Of a DNA stretch of 64,000 nucleotides, positions 23,227 through 34,560 are shown in pieces. The DNA comes from Acanthosoma haemorrhoidale (lineage: Eukaryota > Arthropoda > Insecta > Hemiptera > Acanthosomatidae). The translations under genes were made by a program, and so were the position numbers. A model generated the notes under the pieces. It was not told where the DNA came from. It worked only from the letters and a program-made list of their open reading frames with translations, and ran no database searches. Location of the stretch: assembly GCA_930367205.1 (NCBI GenBank), contig OV884014.1:112605138-112669137 (forward strand), read 5' to 3'. How positions within the stretch are numbered: the stretch's first letter is position 1; each line of letters begins with the position of its first letter.

Positions 23227-24471
23227 TTATTTTATGGTATTGACAACATTAAGAACATAAAGATAAGGTGTATGCTGCTTGGAAACGTATTCAAAATAAT
23301 ATTATTTAAAGAACAGCTGATAGCTACTTTGTGGAAGTTGGCTATGAAAGTAGAAAAGAGTAGAAGAACTCGGGCCCGCACAAACGAGTTATACAAGCCA
23401 TAATGGTTTGCGTACGATGCCGGTCCGGACCACAACTCAATCCCTAGCGTAGCACAGTGGGACGGATCACCATTTAAGATCGTCAAAATACTGAAAGTAG
23501 GGTTTATTGTAGTATATTACTTGCTGATCACGAATCCCCCCCCCCATATGGGGGGAGAGCGAATAAAATTCTGAGGACCTAGATTTAAAAAAATGGAAAA
23601 AATCAGGAATTTCACCATTTGTTTCTGGCGAAATACAATCGAAAAGAAATGCGTTTTTTTTTCGCTGTGAATTTTCCCATATTTCTATGATTTTTTGGTT
23701 CCAATAATTAATTAATAGTACGCTGAGATTCCTTCAAGAACGATTCGGACTGGGACCCAACAATAAATATAATTGAAAAATTGCTAGGCCCCTACCTACT
23801 TTCGTCTCACAGTTTGTCCACACCTCGCAAAAACCAGCCTGTCTGATCGTGATTTTGGAAGCTGAAAACTGCATAACTCAAATTTTCTGAGGAAAAAAAA
23901 ATCATCGAGGTATTCTACAGTATTTTATAGTTTTAAGTGTGATTAATAAATTTTAATATTGATAATTAAAAAACCCATTAAAGTCTTAAATATTTCGCCA
24001 TTAAAAAAAATATGTAACAACGTTATTGGAGGTGCGTAATGTCACGTATTCAACTGACGTCTGAAATGACGAATGTGAAACAAAAACTATCTCTCAAAGA
24101 ACATTCAGCAGATCATCAGACCACCTTAGGCAAAAACCTGCAGCTGAATGAAGATTATATTTACTCTCCATCTCTCATTCAATAACCAAGTATAATATTT
24201 AGCTGAGGCTCACAGACAATTTCCTATCACGTTACATGTACGCGTTTGCAGGCTACAGTTATTAAAAGTATTTTGAGTTTTTTCTTTTTTATTCATTTTG
24301 TTTATGCGATGCATTACATCACGTGGTCATGAGCTACATATTCGATGTTATATTTTAATTCACGCACATTTAGTTTACGTACGAGCTTGCTAATACAGGA
24401 GCTCTGTATTTGTATATTAGTGAATTTTCATCGTACCCACAGCCATAAATAGCTGATTTAATATATATAGT
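23227..24471. other. No gene recognised
   Basis: Contains the palindrome CCCCCCATATGGGGGG at 23540-23555. Otherwise AT-rich intron-like sequence. Confidence 0.5.
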
Positions 24472-25287
24472 GGGTGTATATTAAATCAGAATTAACGCAA
24501 GATTAGATTTAAATAGAAAACACAGTTTTTTGTATTTTTGTTGTTATTTTTTTATTGAATTATAAAGTAAATAGGATAGGGTTATTTATGGAATAGCACA
24601 TCGGGCAAATGACCTCCACGACTTTGATGGCACATATGCACTCTTTTGTCGAAATTTTCCATGACCATTTGGCATAAATGTGGTTGAATTTCGTTGATGC
24701 AGCGTTAAATTTCCTCTTTCAATGCACGGGTGAATGTGGGCTTGTTGACATACACCTTTGACTTCAAATAACCCCATAAAAAGAAATCTAAAGGTGTTAA
24801 ATCACACGATCTAGGGGGCCAATTCTGATCACCGAAACGAGAGAGTATACGACCTGGAAATGTCTCATGCCGTATTTGAATTGTTTCATGGTCTGTATGG
24901 GATGAGGCACCATCTTGTTGAAACCACATATTGGCCACATCAATATCATCCAATTTCGGCACAAAAAACTGTGTTTACGACGCCGAATTGATGTTCCTGG
25001 ATTTTCAACGACACTCTCACGCACTGCTTCGATATTGACATTTGAACGGCTTGTTTTTGGACGACCTGTTCAGTGTCTCCAAATGATTCAGTCTCCCTAA
25101 ATTTTTCAATTAATCTCTTTACAGTTGATGAAGTCAAAAAACTATTCCGACCATATTTTGTATGATATTTCCGAACTGCGGCTGCCAAACTTTCATTATT
25201 TTTGAGATAATGTTCAACAATAAAGACACGTTCTATCGTGTAACGCTTCATTTTTACTAACCCTAAACTGTCAGCTGTCAAATTCGT
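24472..25287 (-). mobile_element. Mariner-family A, copy A3, internally deleted and truncated
   Basis: The minus strand encodes an N-terminal HTH segment (MKRYTIERVFIVEHYLKNNE at 25250 downward) and, after the shared deletion junction near 24950-24990, the catalytic half (ANMWFQQDGASSHTDHE, then SCDLTPLDFFLWGYLKSK). The terminus at 24472 (GGGTGT) has lost alignment for about 9 bp before AGAATTAACGC. The other end breaks at TCAGCTGTCAAATT near 25287, so that inverted repeat is missing. Confidence 0.8.
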
Positions 25288-25564
25288 AACCTACAAACTC
25301 TAAAATTAATGTCATCAACAATGACTCAAGAAAAGAACTCCCTGTCTGGTAGTTACTTCAGTCGCCGCGAATTTAGATTTGGAATTCATCTAAAGCATCC
25401 GGCAGTCAACGGTGCTAAGTTCCTAAATGAGACCCCTACCTTAGATTCTGTACCGCTGGCTCAAAGCCAAGCCCAGGGCCTGCTAGCAATTACCTGGCTC
25501 CCTCTAACAACCTTCCATTAAATCCGACCGGTCGCTCAGGTGAAGATGGCCGTGCTCTTGACAG

Positions 25565-25638
<74 letters not shown>

Positions 25639-27880
25639 GCGTCTTAGGAGAATCGCAAAGGGTCAATCGACCATCTCCTGCTGCCGTTCATCTCCAGTCA
25701 TCTCATGGCTCATTCAGACGGATAGCTATCGTTAGAGAAGGGCTCTTCCTTAGTAGTTATTCAGTACTTGAGTTTCATCTATCAGCAATTAATGCCTGAA
25801 GGAGAACTGATAATTATTTTACACGTGACTAGCAACTCCGTGCTCATGCTCGAATATGGAATAAGGGTTAGTGTTTCAGAAATTAGGGCCAGACTGATGC
25901 TAATGGATTTTAATGGATAATTAATGGATCGTCAACTCAACCGAAGGGTGACCTTATCGATCGGTTTTGTTGAACCATTCCCATCATGGAAACCCATTTC
26001 GTCAGGTTTCTTCAGTTTTAGCACATAATCTTTTTTTTTTTTTTTTTTTTTCAGTAATGTCTTGAATGACCGCAAAACTCAATTTTTAAGTTTTAAACCC
26101 ATAATTCTTCGACACCAGCTCTGCTTAAGTCTGTGTATGATATAATACGGGGATGGTTTTTTTAAGATTTGCCAAGCCGCGGTAGTCAATTCATTTATTA
26201 TGAGAATTCCTTATTCTTGTCCGTTATTTTATTACACATTAAAGGCTGTTACTCAAATTAGCTGTTCCATAAAGTTACGGCTTGAGAGCCAATAATACAT
26301 TTTATTTAACTATCAGCAACTTTTGACTAACGACTACTTTTGAGATACAATTCAGTTTTTTCAAAGACTATTTATTAATTTCAGAGTTTTAGTGGAAAAT
26401 TCTGGTGTAAATGTGATTTGTTAAACTTTTTTTTTTCAATAACACAAAAATAAATATTTTTTGACAAACCGAAGATTTTTTGACGAAACGATACTGATTA
26501 AGTAAAGAAAACTATTTAAACTAAGTACAACTCTGTAATATTTCTTAACGAATACAGAATTTGAATGTGACTTTATTTAAATAATTTAATTTTGCATTAA
26601 TGAATTTTGCTGTGGTCTAGAAATCGCTATTATTATTAATTATAAGCATCAAGAAAAAATATAGCGGTGGTATCCGAGCTTGGTTCATCCTGTTATGAAA
26701 CCTCTTTAGCCGATTCCTGTAGTCGGTATTGAAGAAGTACCCTAATTTATTTCATGTTTTATGAAGTCGCTGGATAGAAATCTTGACAAACTAAATTCTA
26801 TAATTATCAACCACAAGAGTAACAGTCATTAAGTAAAATATATTCGAATTATAAATAGTGCTGAATAGCATTCAGTTTAAAAAAAGTACATCTATTTTAT
26901 TAAAATTTAAAAAAAATGTCAATAATCGATACATCAATAATAAATAATTAATAATAATAAAAAAAATTACAAAACTATTAAAAACACAACTATTAACTAA
27001 TCTCATGGCTACTCGCCTTATTGAATGTGTGGAAAACTCAAACGATATAAACTATTAATATTACTCAAACTTCATATAATGCTATAGCAACGCTCTTTGC
27101 TTTTCAACTGGCTTTAATTAGGAGGGGTGGTTTTCCTAACATACGTAAATATATATGCGTAATATTTCATCTTTTTTATTTATATTTGTATTAAGTATAC
27201 ATATTATATATACGTATATATTTTGTCACATGGCGTAGTTAATAAAATAGATGAATACGTTTTAAACTTGGTACAATACAGCACTATTGATAATTTTAAT
27301 ACATTTTACTCAATGACTCTGACTGAAATTCTAGCTTATAATGATAGAATTTTGTTTCACTTCACATGCGCTGTCAAGATTTTTATCGTTTGACTTTTCA
27401 TTTAAAAAACTGAAGAGCTTTCGAAAGCTATATTTGAACAATTAATTTAATTTGTGGAAAGCTGTGATGTTTTATCAATATTTTCTGTGTAAGACCCAAT
27501 TATCCATTTTTTATATACCTTGTTTAAGATAATTAAAAAAAAATGATGTATGACTCAACCGTTTTTTTTTTCAATTATTTATTTATTTGTGTTTAGGTCT
27601 ATTTGACTGCTATTTATCAACTGAATAAATTGTTTAACGTTTTATATATATATATATGTTATGTAAACGGATACAACTTAACAACGTAAACACTATTAAC
27701 TATGTATGATTGTCGTTGGTTATTTCGTATAGCTTGCTTGTTAGTACAATCGTATTTTGATTGAGGTCACCTGTTTCCGTGACGAGTCAGTCCCTGTGGT
27801 GAGATAGTAGGTTTAGTCGTTGCTGTGGAGACGTGTACAGATAGGTTGGGGATTACTTTGATTAGCTACTTATACACCTC
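25288..27880. other. No gene recognised; (CT)n microsatellite
   Basis: A (CT)n array of about 60 bp at 25567-25628, a T run at 26031-26052, a (TA)n run at 27643-27656. A 70-codon frame at 25309-25521 has no recognised motif. Otherwise AT-rich. Confidence 0.5.
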
Positions 27881-28424
27881 GTGTTCGAGGCGTCCCTACA
27901 AAGGTTAGTTACAAATTTACTGTCTAATACCATCACTGCTATGTTTCCTTTATTGTTACGTACACGTGTTTGCTGTCTGCACGATACAGTTCACTTTAGC
28001 TTTGTTAATATTTATATGATTATTTGTACATGTCATTATTCATTTTGTTTTAAGTTTTGCTGCATATTATCATTTGCCTGCCTGCATATTATCTGTTGTC
28101 TGCCTGCATATTATCTGTTGTCTGCCTGCATTGTAACAGCTGTTCATGAGCAAGTCAATGTATATCTTGTATATACAGTTCAATTCACTTACGTTTATTC
28201 CGTACACACTTTATATATAATATATTCATTTATGTACATATATGAAAATTGATTATTTTCTTTTATAATCCTACCTGTTTATTTATTGTACTATTCCTCT
28301 ATTGCTCCCCTAACACCATTGCCAGAAAGGGCACTGAAGAGATTTAAACTCCCTGGACAGCTGGGTGTGGAGGTCTGCTGTAAATCTGAAGAGAGTGGTG
28401 GGTAGTTGTGCTCTCCATTTTATT

Positions 28425-28430
<6 letters not shown>
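27881..28430. other. No gene recognised; short minisatellite
   Basis: The 123-codon plus frame 27881-28252 is rich in Cys, Tyr and Ile because it crosses a tandem repeat (CTGCATATTATCTGTTGTCTGC, period 22, about three copies at 28059-28130). It is judged a chance frame. Confidence 0.5.

Positions 28431-28431
<1 letters not shown>

Positions 28432-28492
<61 letters not shown>
28432..28492. repeat. (CT)n microsatellite
   Basis: About 30 CT dinucleotides preceded by a C run. The leucine/serine-repeat frame across it (28408-28662) is not a gene. Confidence 0.9.
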
Positions 28493-28494
<2 letters not shown>

Positions 28495-29715
28495 GTTCTC
28501 TTTCTCTTTAGTGGCTTGTTTATGTCCTCTCGCCTGCTTTATTGCAGCCATCTTCTGCACATCCTAGGCGTGTATATTGTACGTGCTCCTAGTCCCCATG
28601 ATGTATGTTCACAGCTTTATAACGCCGATAAAGATCAAATACGTGCTATTGTCCAAACATGAAATATTCATTAAAGCCTCCTTTTCATTGTTCTTTTATA
28701 AAAATGCTTTCTTCACTAGTTAAAACGTAAGAAAAAAAAATGAATCAATTTATCACAAATATATAGCTTATTTTATATATTGCCTCATTTCATATAAGTG
28801 GTTTATCCAATATAAATATTATTATGTATATTTAAGATGATATAAAATTGGTTGTCTAATTACCGAGCCTCCTTTGTATTTAGTTTCTATTTTATTGAGT
28901 AATGAAATACTTTTTATAATAAATATTTATTATCAAAACTTGGTTGTATTTTTTCACTTACTAACTTTGGCCGGTAATTATTTATTAGTTCAGTTTGGTT
29001 CATCATTTTAGTTCTTTGAAAAACAACACTAGTCATTCTTCTCACTAATTATAAATAGTTATAATTGTTTCCACACACCTAGCTTAGTTGATGACAATCC
29101 CCCGATCCATTCCAATTAAGCCTTCTGTTTAACCTGTATCATTCATTAGGACTCACCTATAACTCCACGAGTCTATCTCACTTGCTCTCTGCGTCTTAAT
29201 TTAGTTTATGACTCTGCCCGAGAACTTCCCTAATTGGTGTTTACTGTTGGGCGAAACTATTTCTAAATACCACTACGCCAAATTGCTTTCAGAACATTTA
29301 CAAAATGTTATTATGAATATAATACGATTTTTGAGCGAAAACAAAACTGTACAATTTACGGACCTTCCTTTCATTCCTGGCAATTTATTGCATTATTTAC
29401 CTACTATATAACGAGATAGCTTCTGTTCCGTTTTAATACTTTTAAAGCCACTTCAAACGTAACGGAAATTTTAGAGAGCGAACCCTCAGCTCCGTGATCA
29501 GATCACACGGTCACGTCCTTATACCCTAAAGCCTCCTTGCTGTATTTTTAGAATAAATCGACCCTAACTCCTAACTAATGAGCTTACGCGGTCATAGAAA
29601 CTTCAAATGAATAAAACAGAGACTGTTGAAACTATCTATAATAAATTATTCATTTGTGGTCTTCTGTCTCGTAAAGTAAAACTAATTTGTTTCCCTCTTT
29701 TAGACTAAACGCATC
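28493..29715. other. No gene recognised
   Basis: Unassigned AT-rich sequence. A 67-codon frame at 29208-29411 has no recognised motif. Confidence 0.45.
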
Positions 29716-29727
29716 AAGTGTCATATC

Positions 29728-30440
29728 ACTATCAGAAAGCTACTGTAATCGCTTTCGCCGACGACATTGCGGTTTACAGCAGCAGCATGAGTGCACAAAG
29801 AGCTCTTACACACGCCGAGTCAGTTTGTAACGTTACCAGTGACAGACTGGGCATGTTAAACATCAGCGTAAACGCCGGGAAGACCGACTGCGTAATCTTC
29901 TCCCTCCAAAAGGGGAAAAAATCCTTGCCAAAATCGTATAGCGTGGGAGGGCAAGAGAGCTCACCAGCTTTCTCAATGCACTATTTGGGTATAAAAATGG
30001 ATAGGCATCTCCATTTCTCTACTCATTTTAGTAATAAAATAGAAAAAGTGCGACAAAGGTCTTACCGGCTATCGCACTTGCTAACTTCACCTAACCTGTC
30101 GCTTCGTCTTAAATTGATGATATATAAATGTGTCCTCCGGCCAGCTCTGCTGTACGGTGCCCCACTATTTACCCACTTGACTGACAATACAGCCAAATGT
30201 CTCCAACACTTCCAGAATGGAATCATGCGAAAAGTGGTCCGACATACCTCTTTCGAGAGGTTGAAGAACGCTGACCTGCACCCGTTGCTTGGTGTGCCGT
30301 CCGTCGGTGGGTGAGTTCATCCGCCGGAGACACATTAAGTTTTTTGACTCGTTGCAGCACCTGACAAATCCAGTGTTTAACACTATGACCCCGCCACCCC
30401 TCCCGCATCGATGGCAACAGACTGTCGGGGAAAAATTATG
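29728..30440 (+). pseudogene. Jockey-like reverse transcriptase, C-terminal part
   Basis: Begins just before the RT catalytic motif C: VIAFADDIAVYSS carries the paired aspartates. Thumb and C-terminal segments follow: MLNISVNAGKTDCVIF, MHYLGIKMDRHLHFSTHF, IYKCVLRPALLYGAPLF. The first frame stops after PLLGVPSVGG at 30314. A one-base frameshift near 30310 lets the homology continue as EFIRRRHIKFFDSLQHLTNP and ends WQQTVGEKL. RT motifs A and B and the endonuclease were lost to 5' truncation. Non-functional. Confidence 0.8.
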
Positions 30441-30704
30441 ATAAGAATTAGTATGTAAGTTAGTTTTAAGGTTGATCAAAAAGGTGAGCCCCATCACCTT
30501 ATTAGTCAGTTTCGTCAAGTCACGTATAATTTATGTCATTATACTTGTTTATACATTATATAATTTCTATAAAATAACAAAACCTGTATATATTGTAGTG
30601 ATGCTACAGGAAATACAAAATAACTTGTAAATAGATTCGCCTGAGGATCTATAATTATATATAATTATCTGTAAATTTAAAGGGGCTATGAAAAAAAAAA
30701 AAAA
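29728..30704 (+). mobile_element. Jockey-like LINE, second family, 5'-truncated, poly-A tail
   Basis: Partial ORF2, then a 3' UTR with the hairpin GGTGAGCCCCATCACC (30483-30498) and a poly-A tail after GGGGCTATG. It is flanked by AAGTGTCATAT(C) at 29716-29727 and at 30705-30715, a 11-12-bp target-site duplication typical of target-primed reverse transcription. Confidence 0.85.
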
Positions 30705-30715
30705 AAGTGTCATAT

Positions 30716-30958
30716 AATCTTTATATTATACTACCATTATGATCAACCTTGAGCCCCATCACCTTATTAGTCAGTTTAGTCTAGTCACGTAGAATGTATA
30801 TCATTATGCTTGTTTATTCAATTATATAATTTCTATAAAATAACAAAACCTGTATATAATGTAGTGATGCTACAGGAAATACAAAATAATTTGTAAATAG
30901 ATTCACCTGAGGATCTATAATTGTCTGTATGTTTAAAGGGGCTATGAAGGAAAAAAAA
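30716..30958 (+). mobile_element. Second short copy of the same LINE 3' UTR in the same target site
   Basis: 3' UTR only (hairpin variant at 30748-30763), ending GGGGCTATGAAGG plus poly-A, then another AAGTGTCATATC at 30959-30970. It differs from the first copy at several bases, so it is an independent insertion and not a local duplication. Confidence 0.8.
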
Positions 30959-31096
30959 AAGTGTCATATCAAAGCATTTTGATTATTTTAAGTTAAAATG
31001 TACTTGTTGTAAGATTTTTTGTCGATCACTAAGTTATTTTAGTAATAGAATATATTTACAAATTATTTTTGTGTTTCCTGTAGTGTCGTCCTACAT

Positions 31097-31290
31097 TAAT
31101 TTTTTTTTTTTTCTAAGCTCTAGTTAGAAATTCAGGATGAGGGAAAAATATAGAATATTTAGGTTAATCGGATCCTTATACTAGGAGTACCTGCTTGAAG
31201 GTGGTGTGAGAGGATTAAGGGTTGTGGGAAGCCTCGGTGAAGGTTGGTTGTTTCGGTACAGTGGTGAGAGTCCACTGGTGGCTGGCTACA
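31097..31290 (-). mobile_element. Poly-A-tailed retroposon fragment, copy 2
   Basis: T run, CTAAGCTCTAGTTAGAAATT, GGGAAAAATA, ACCTGCTTGAAGGTGGTGTG, and GTGAGAGTCCAC follow the same order as 10712-10925 but are well diverged. Confidence 0.55.
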
Positions 31291-31400
31291 TTAATACAAA
31301 TTATTTAATGTAATAAGCAAGTACAATGATGCACATTATACGTGACTGGACTGAACTGACTAATAAAGGTGATGGGGCTCACCATTTTGATCAATATTTT
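31291..31400 (-). mobile_element. LINE 3'-UTR fragment with conserved hairpin
   Basis: Reverse complement of the 3' UTR at 30465-30580, including GGTGATGGGGCTCACC at 31368-31383 and CACGTATAAT-type sequence. 5'-truncated. Confidence 0.7.
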
Positions 31401-31414
31401 AGTTTTTATTCAGC

Positions 31415-31640
31415 TTGAAATTCCATAGTAACCTATCCAACCACCCACAGTCATTGCACTGCACCACTCATCCCTACAATCCTCCTTGGAGGATTTGGGA
31501 GGCTTCTCGGCTGTTTGTGAATATCGTATGAATGAGCGAGTGAATGAGTAATTGTGGGAACAATTAATGAGAACATTTATCTTAATTACTTATTGCCTAA
31601 TAAGGCAGATTGTAATTTTAGCACAATAAAGAAGTTAAGA
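31415..31640 (+). mobile_element. Jockey-clade LINE 3' end, copy J6, internally deleted
   Basis: Starts AAATTCCATAGTAACCTATC, runs to CCTACAATCCTCCTTGGAGG and then jumps to ATTTGGGAGGCTTCTCGGCT. It lacks the roughly 200 bp in between that J4 has. Ends CAGATTGTAATTTTAGCACA. Confidence 0.75.
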
Positions 31641-31820
31641 TATATGATATTTAGCTTGAACTTTAAAACTCCGTTAATGAAACAAATGCTACGAGATAAA
31701 TTTTTTTTACTTTGTTTCTATTTTGTGTGATACTAAACTGATGATTGAGAACTACTATAGACCCCAACCACACTAAAACGTGGTCACGTTTTAATATTAA
31801 TTGATTAATATATTATTATA

Positions 31821-32347
31821 TATATTATTACGTTCTTTGAAAGATATCGTAATTTTATTATTTATTATTAGGTTCTATTAACAAAAATAATTCTGGCAAA
31901 AAGATGAATTTAATTTTACAAATAAACAAAAAGAAACTTATATTTTTTATATAAATACTTGTCTATAAATTTGATTCCTTTTCTTCTTTAATTCTCTTCA
32001 TTCTTTAAAAAAATTAATACTTCTTCTCTTCGTGCTATTTCTCTTCCGTTCTGCTTTAAAAACCAACAAAGTTTTTAAGTTTTTCTTACTCTCAATCTCA
32101 AGCTAATAATATGTATTACGGGCTGATCCCAAAACTAGATGAGCATATCTCTGTGTGTTTTCACTCTCACAACCACAACTATACTAGCGTGAGTAATTCT
32201 GTGTGTCTTTTCATCATAACAACACAACAACTATACTACCTTTTGTTTTTTCCTCCACTCTCAATTGTTTTTGTTTGCCTTCTTGATTCAAGGTTGGATT
32301 AAATATTTATATACAAACTCCACAATATCTAATATCACAACAATATA
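31821..32347 (+). mobile_element. AT-rich MITE, copy 5, abutting the exon
   Basis: Near full length: TATATTATTACGTTCTTTGA at the left, ATATCACAACAATATATTA at the right. Its right end is only 40 bp from the first base of the ADAM10-like exon, so it occupies much of the region where the branch point would be expected. Confidence 0.8.
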
Positions 32348-32387
32348 TTACTTTAGTATAATATGATTTATTGTGTTTATCTTCCAG

Positions 32388-32508
32388 ACCTGGTGCTGTC
32401 CGAGTTCATACGCCATTACGAGCCGGCAGTGCAGGGCGACGAAGAGCCGCAGGTGCGACGGAGGCGTTCGCTGGCGCCCCTCAGGATACATCTCACCACC
32501 CATCACAG
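32388..32508 (+). CDS. Internal coding exon of an ADAM10/Kuzbanian-like metalloprotease (partial gene)
   Basis: 121 bp bounded by GTTTATCTTCCAG and CAG|GTAAGG. It is open in one frame (two bases, 39 codons, two bases), giving LVLSEFIRHYEPAVQGDEEP, then QVRRRRSLAPLRIHLTTHH. The LSEFIRHYE start and the later LRIHLTTHHR align with the N-terminal prodomain of ADAM10 family proteins (I recall a similar YIRHYE and LRLDFHAHGR order in the mammalian protein). These are membrane sheddases that cleave Notch and other surface proteins; the prodomain keeps the protease inactive. RRRR is a furin-type basic cluster. Upstream intron phase 1, downstream phase 2. GC content is far above the flanks. The signal-peptide exon and the catalytic HExxH exon are not in the window. 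It could be Kuzbanian or a paralogue. Confidence 0.6.
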
Positions 32509-33169
32509 GTAAGGGCGATGTTTATTATAGATATATAATTTTGAATATTATAATTACATAAAAATGTTTACATAGTTAAATATGCACCTTAATATTTTTG
32601 AATGTGGAAAATTTCACTGCTCTAAGTAAACCAAAACATGCATAAAAATCTGGGGAAAAGTTTGAAATTAGTACGGCACATTGTAATTATTTCCAAGATA
32701 GAAACGACATTTAATGCTAGATCCCATGTATATTTACATAATGCATAGCCACCTGGAATTACGATCACGTGGTGTAACTTAGAAAAAACAAACAGTATTT
32801 AAATACCTTGTGCCCATGGCGTGAGGTGAGGTGAAATCACATTCTTTATGATTTATTTAGCTGAATAAATAAAGCCATTTTTCTTATCTTGTTGGGTATG
32901 CACGTTTAATGATCCCAGTTGTTTGGTAAGAATTGTTTATTTATGCATTGGATCATTAAGCTCATTTACATTTTTTATTACTATTTAGTTGGTGATATAT
33001 TATATGACTGTTGTTTGCTGAAGTAATTCACATAAGTAGTCAATGTCATAGTGGAGTATTCTACTTATTATACTTTAAATATGTTTTAATTACGTGTGTT
33101 GGTCGTACAAAATATTACGCTGAGTGAGTTAATGGCTAGATAACATTCCAAATCACCAGGAACATATCA
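32509..33169. other. Start of downstream intron
   Basis: Begins with the consensus donor GTAAGGGC. AT-rich, no further exon recognised. Confidence 0.5.
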
Positions 33170-33490
33170 CTCGTGACAGTGGGAGTCCTGGGAATGGCCA
33201 GCTTCTCCAATCATGTCCTGAGCGTCTGTGGCTCTCGCGCTCTTGGTCAGCCTCCGCTGGCTCTTATCCAGTGACGCGGCTGACGGATGAGCGTGGGGGA
33301 CTTCGCAGGACTCCGCTCCCTCTTTCGCATGCGAGGGAGGTGACAACCACGTGGATTTGGGAGGTCTCCGGGATGTTTGTAAATACTTTATGAATGAGCG
33401 AGTGAATGAAAATTGTAAACATGGTATGAATGAAAACATTTATCACAATTATTTATTGCCCAATGAAGCAGATTGTAATTAAATTTAATT
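33170..33490 (+). mobile_element. Jockey-clade LINE 3' end, copy J7
   Basis: 3' UTR only, from GTGACAGTGGGAGTCCTGG to GCAGATTGTAATTAAAT. The antisense frame 33167-33439 is kept open, as in J2 and J4. Confidence 0.8.
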
Positions 33491-33997
33491 ATTGAGAATA
33501 ATTAAAAGACGTTCGTATATATTATGATATTTTTTTATGTTAACAGGTTTTCCTCTTTATCATTAACGCAGTAGCCCCTATACTAATAAAAAATTAATAA
33601 TAATAAATAAATAAATGTGCTTGTAATATAAAGTAATATGTCTTGTTGTGGGCGTTGTTGAATAACCGCCTCTACCTTCATGGAACCGCTTACCCACTTC
33701 CCTTCGAGGAATCCTCCCTCCCATCAGAGCACCCCCTAGCAATTCCCCGAGCCCTTAGGGAAGCCCTGCAGGATTGATGGAGCCCATACATCCAACCTTA
33801 GGTTGTTGTCTGAGGTCTGGAAGACTCACCATTGCCTGGCGGTAAACAGTTTTTTATCCTTTTTCATTTTCATAAGGATTCTCCTGATAAAAAACAGTTT
33901 TAGAATCCGTCCAAGTGGCGTTTTCGTAAGAGAACGCATCCGATTCAATGATTTGTTTTTCCAATAGTAAAGGTATATTGAAAACATTTATATATTA
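33491..33997. other. No gene recognised
   Basis: 33650-33850 is GC-richer (CCTCTACCTTCATGGAACCG and onward) but has no recognised motif. It may be another degraded repeat. Confidence 0.4.
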
Positions 33998-34560
33998 TTA
34001 GGGGGAATGGAAAGTAATGTCGTTTGTTTTACATTAAATTCAAACAAATACATTTTTAACAAGTTTTTGTTTTTAATAAATGACGTAATCACCCTCGTTA
34101 TCAGCAACCTTTTTTCATCTAGTGTGCAAATTTTCAATGCCAGATCGATAAAAGTCAATTGGTATTTGAGAAAAATATCTGGAGATGGCATTTTGGACGT
34201 CATCCAAATTTTCCAATTTTTTCCACTTGGAAAATGTTTTAGCGATCGGAATAAATGAAAATCCGATGGTACACTATCGGGCGAGTATGGAGGGTGAGGC
34301 AATACAACCCCGATTCATTAATTTTTTCCAGGGTTCGTCTTGCACAGTGCGGTCTTGCATTATCGTGTTGCAGAATAACGCCTTCTGTTGACAATCGCTG
34401 AGCACCCTTAAAACTACAGATTGATTTACTAGATCCAATTATTCACAGAAAAGGTCTTCATTCACAGCTTTTCCAGGTTCCAGCCCTTCAAAATGTACGA
34501 CCCCGCGAATACTCCACTAAACACACAAAAACGCCTCTCAACAATACATAAGCCGCTGTG
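33998..34560 (-). mobile_element. Degenerate mariner (DD34D type), transposase remnant
   Basis: The 3' end at 33998 reads TTAGGGGGAATGGAAAGTAA on the plus strand, like irritans/cecropia-type mariner termini. Minus-strand pieces in shifting frames match the transposase in order: WSIRGVVHFEGLEPGK, GVILQHDNARPHC (second catalytic Asp), PHPPYSPDSVPSDFHLFRSL (third), and FYRSGIENLHTR. Several stops and frameshifts make it a pseudogene. The 5' terminus and the DNA-binding domain were not found. Confidence 0.75.

Noticed and set aside
28408..28662. Membrane-like protein with Leu/Ser repeats
   Set aside because: Translation of a (CT)n microsatellite.
34007..34258. 83-codon plus-strand gene
   Set aside because: Antisense of the degenerate mariner transposase on the minus strand.
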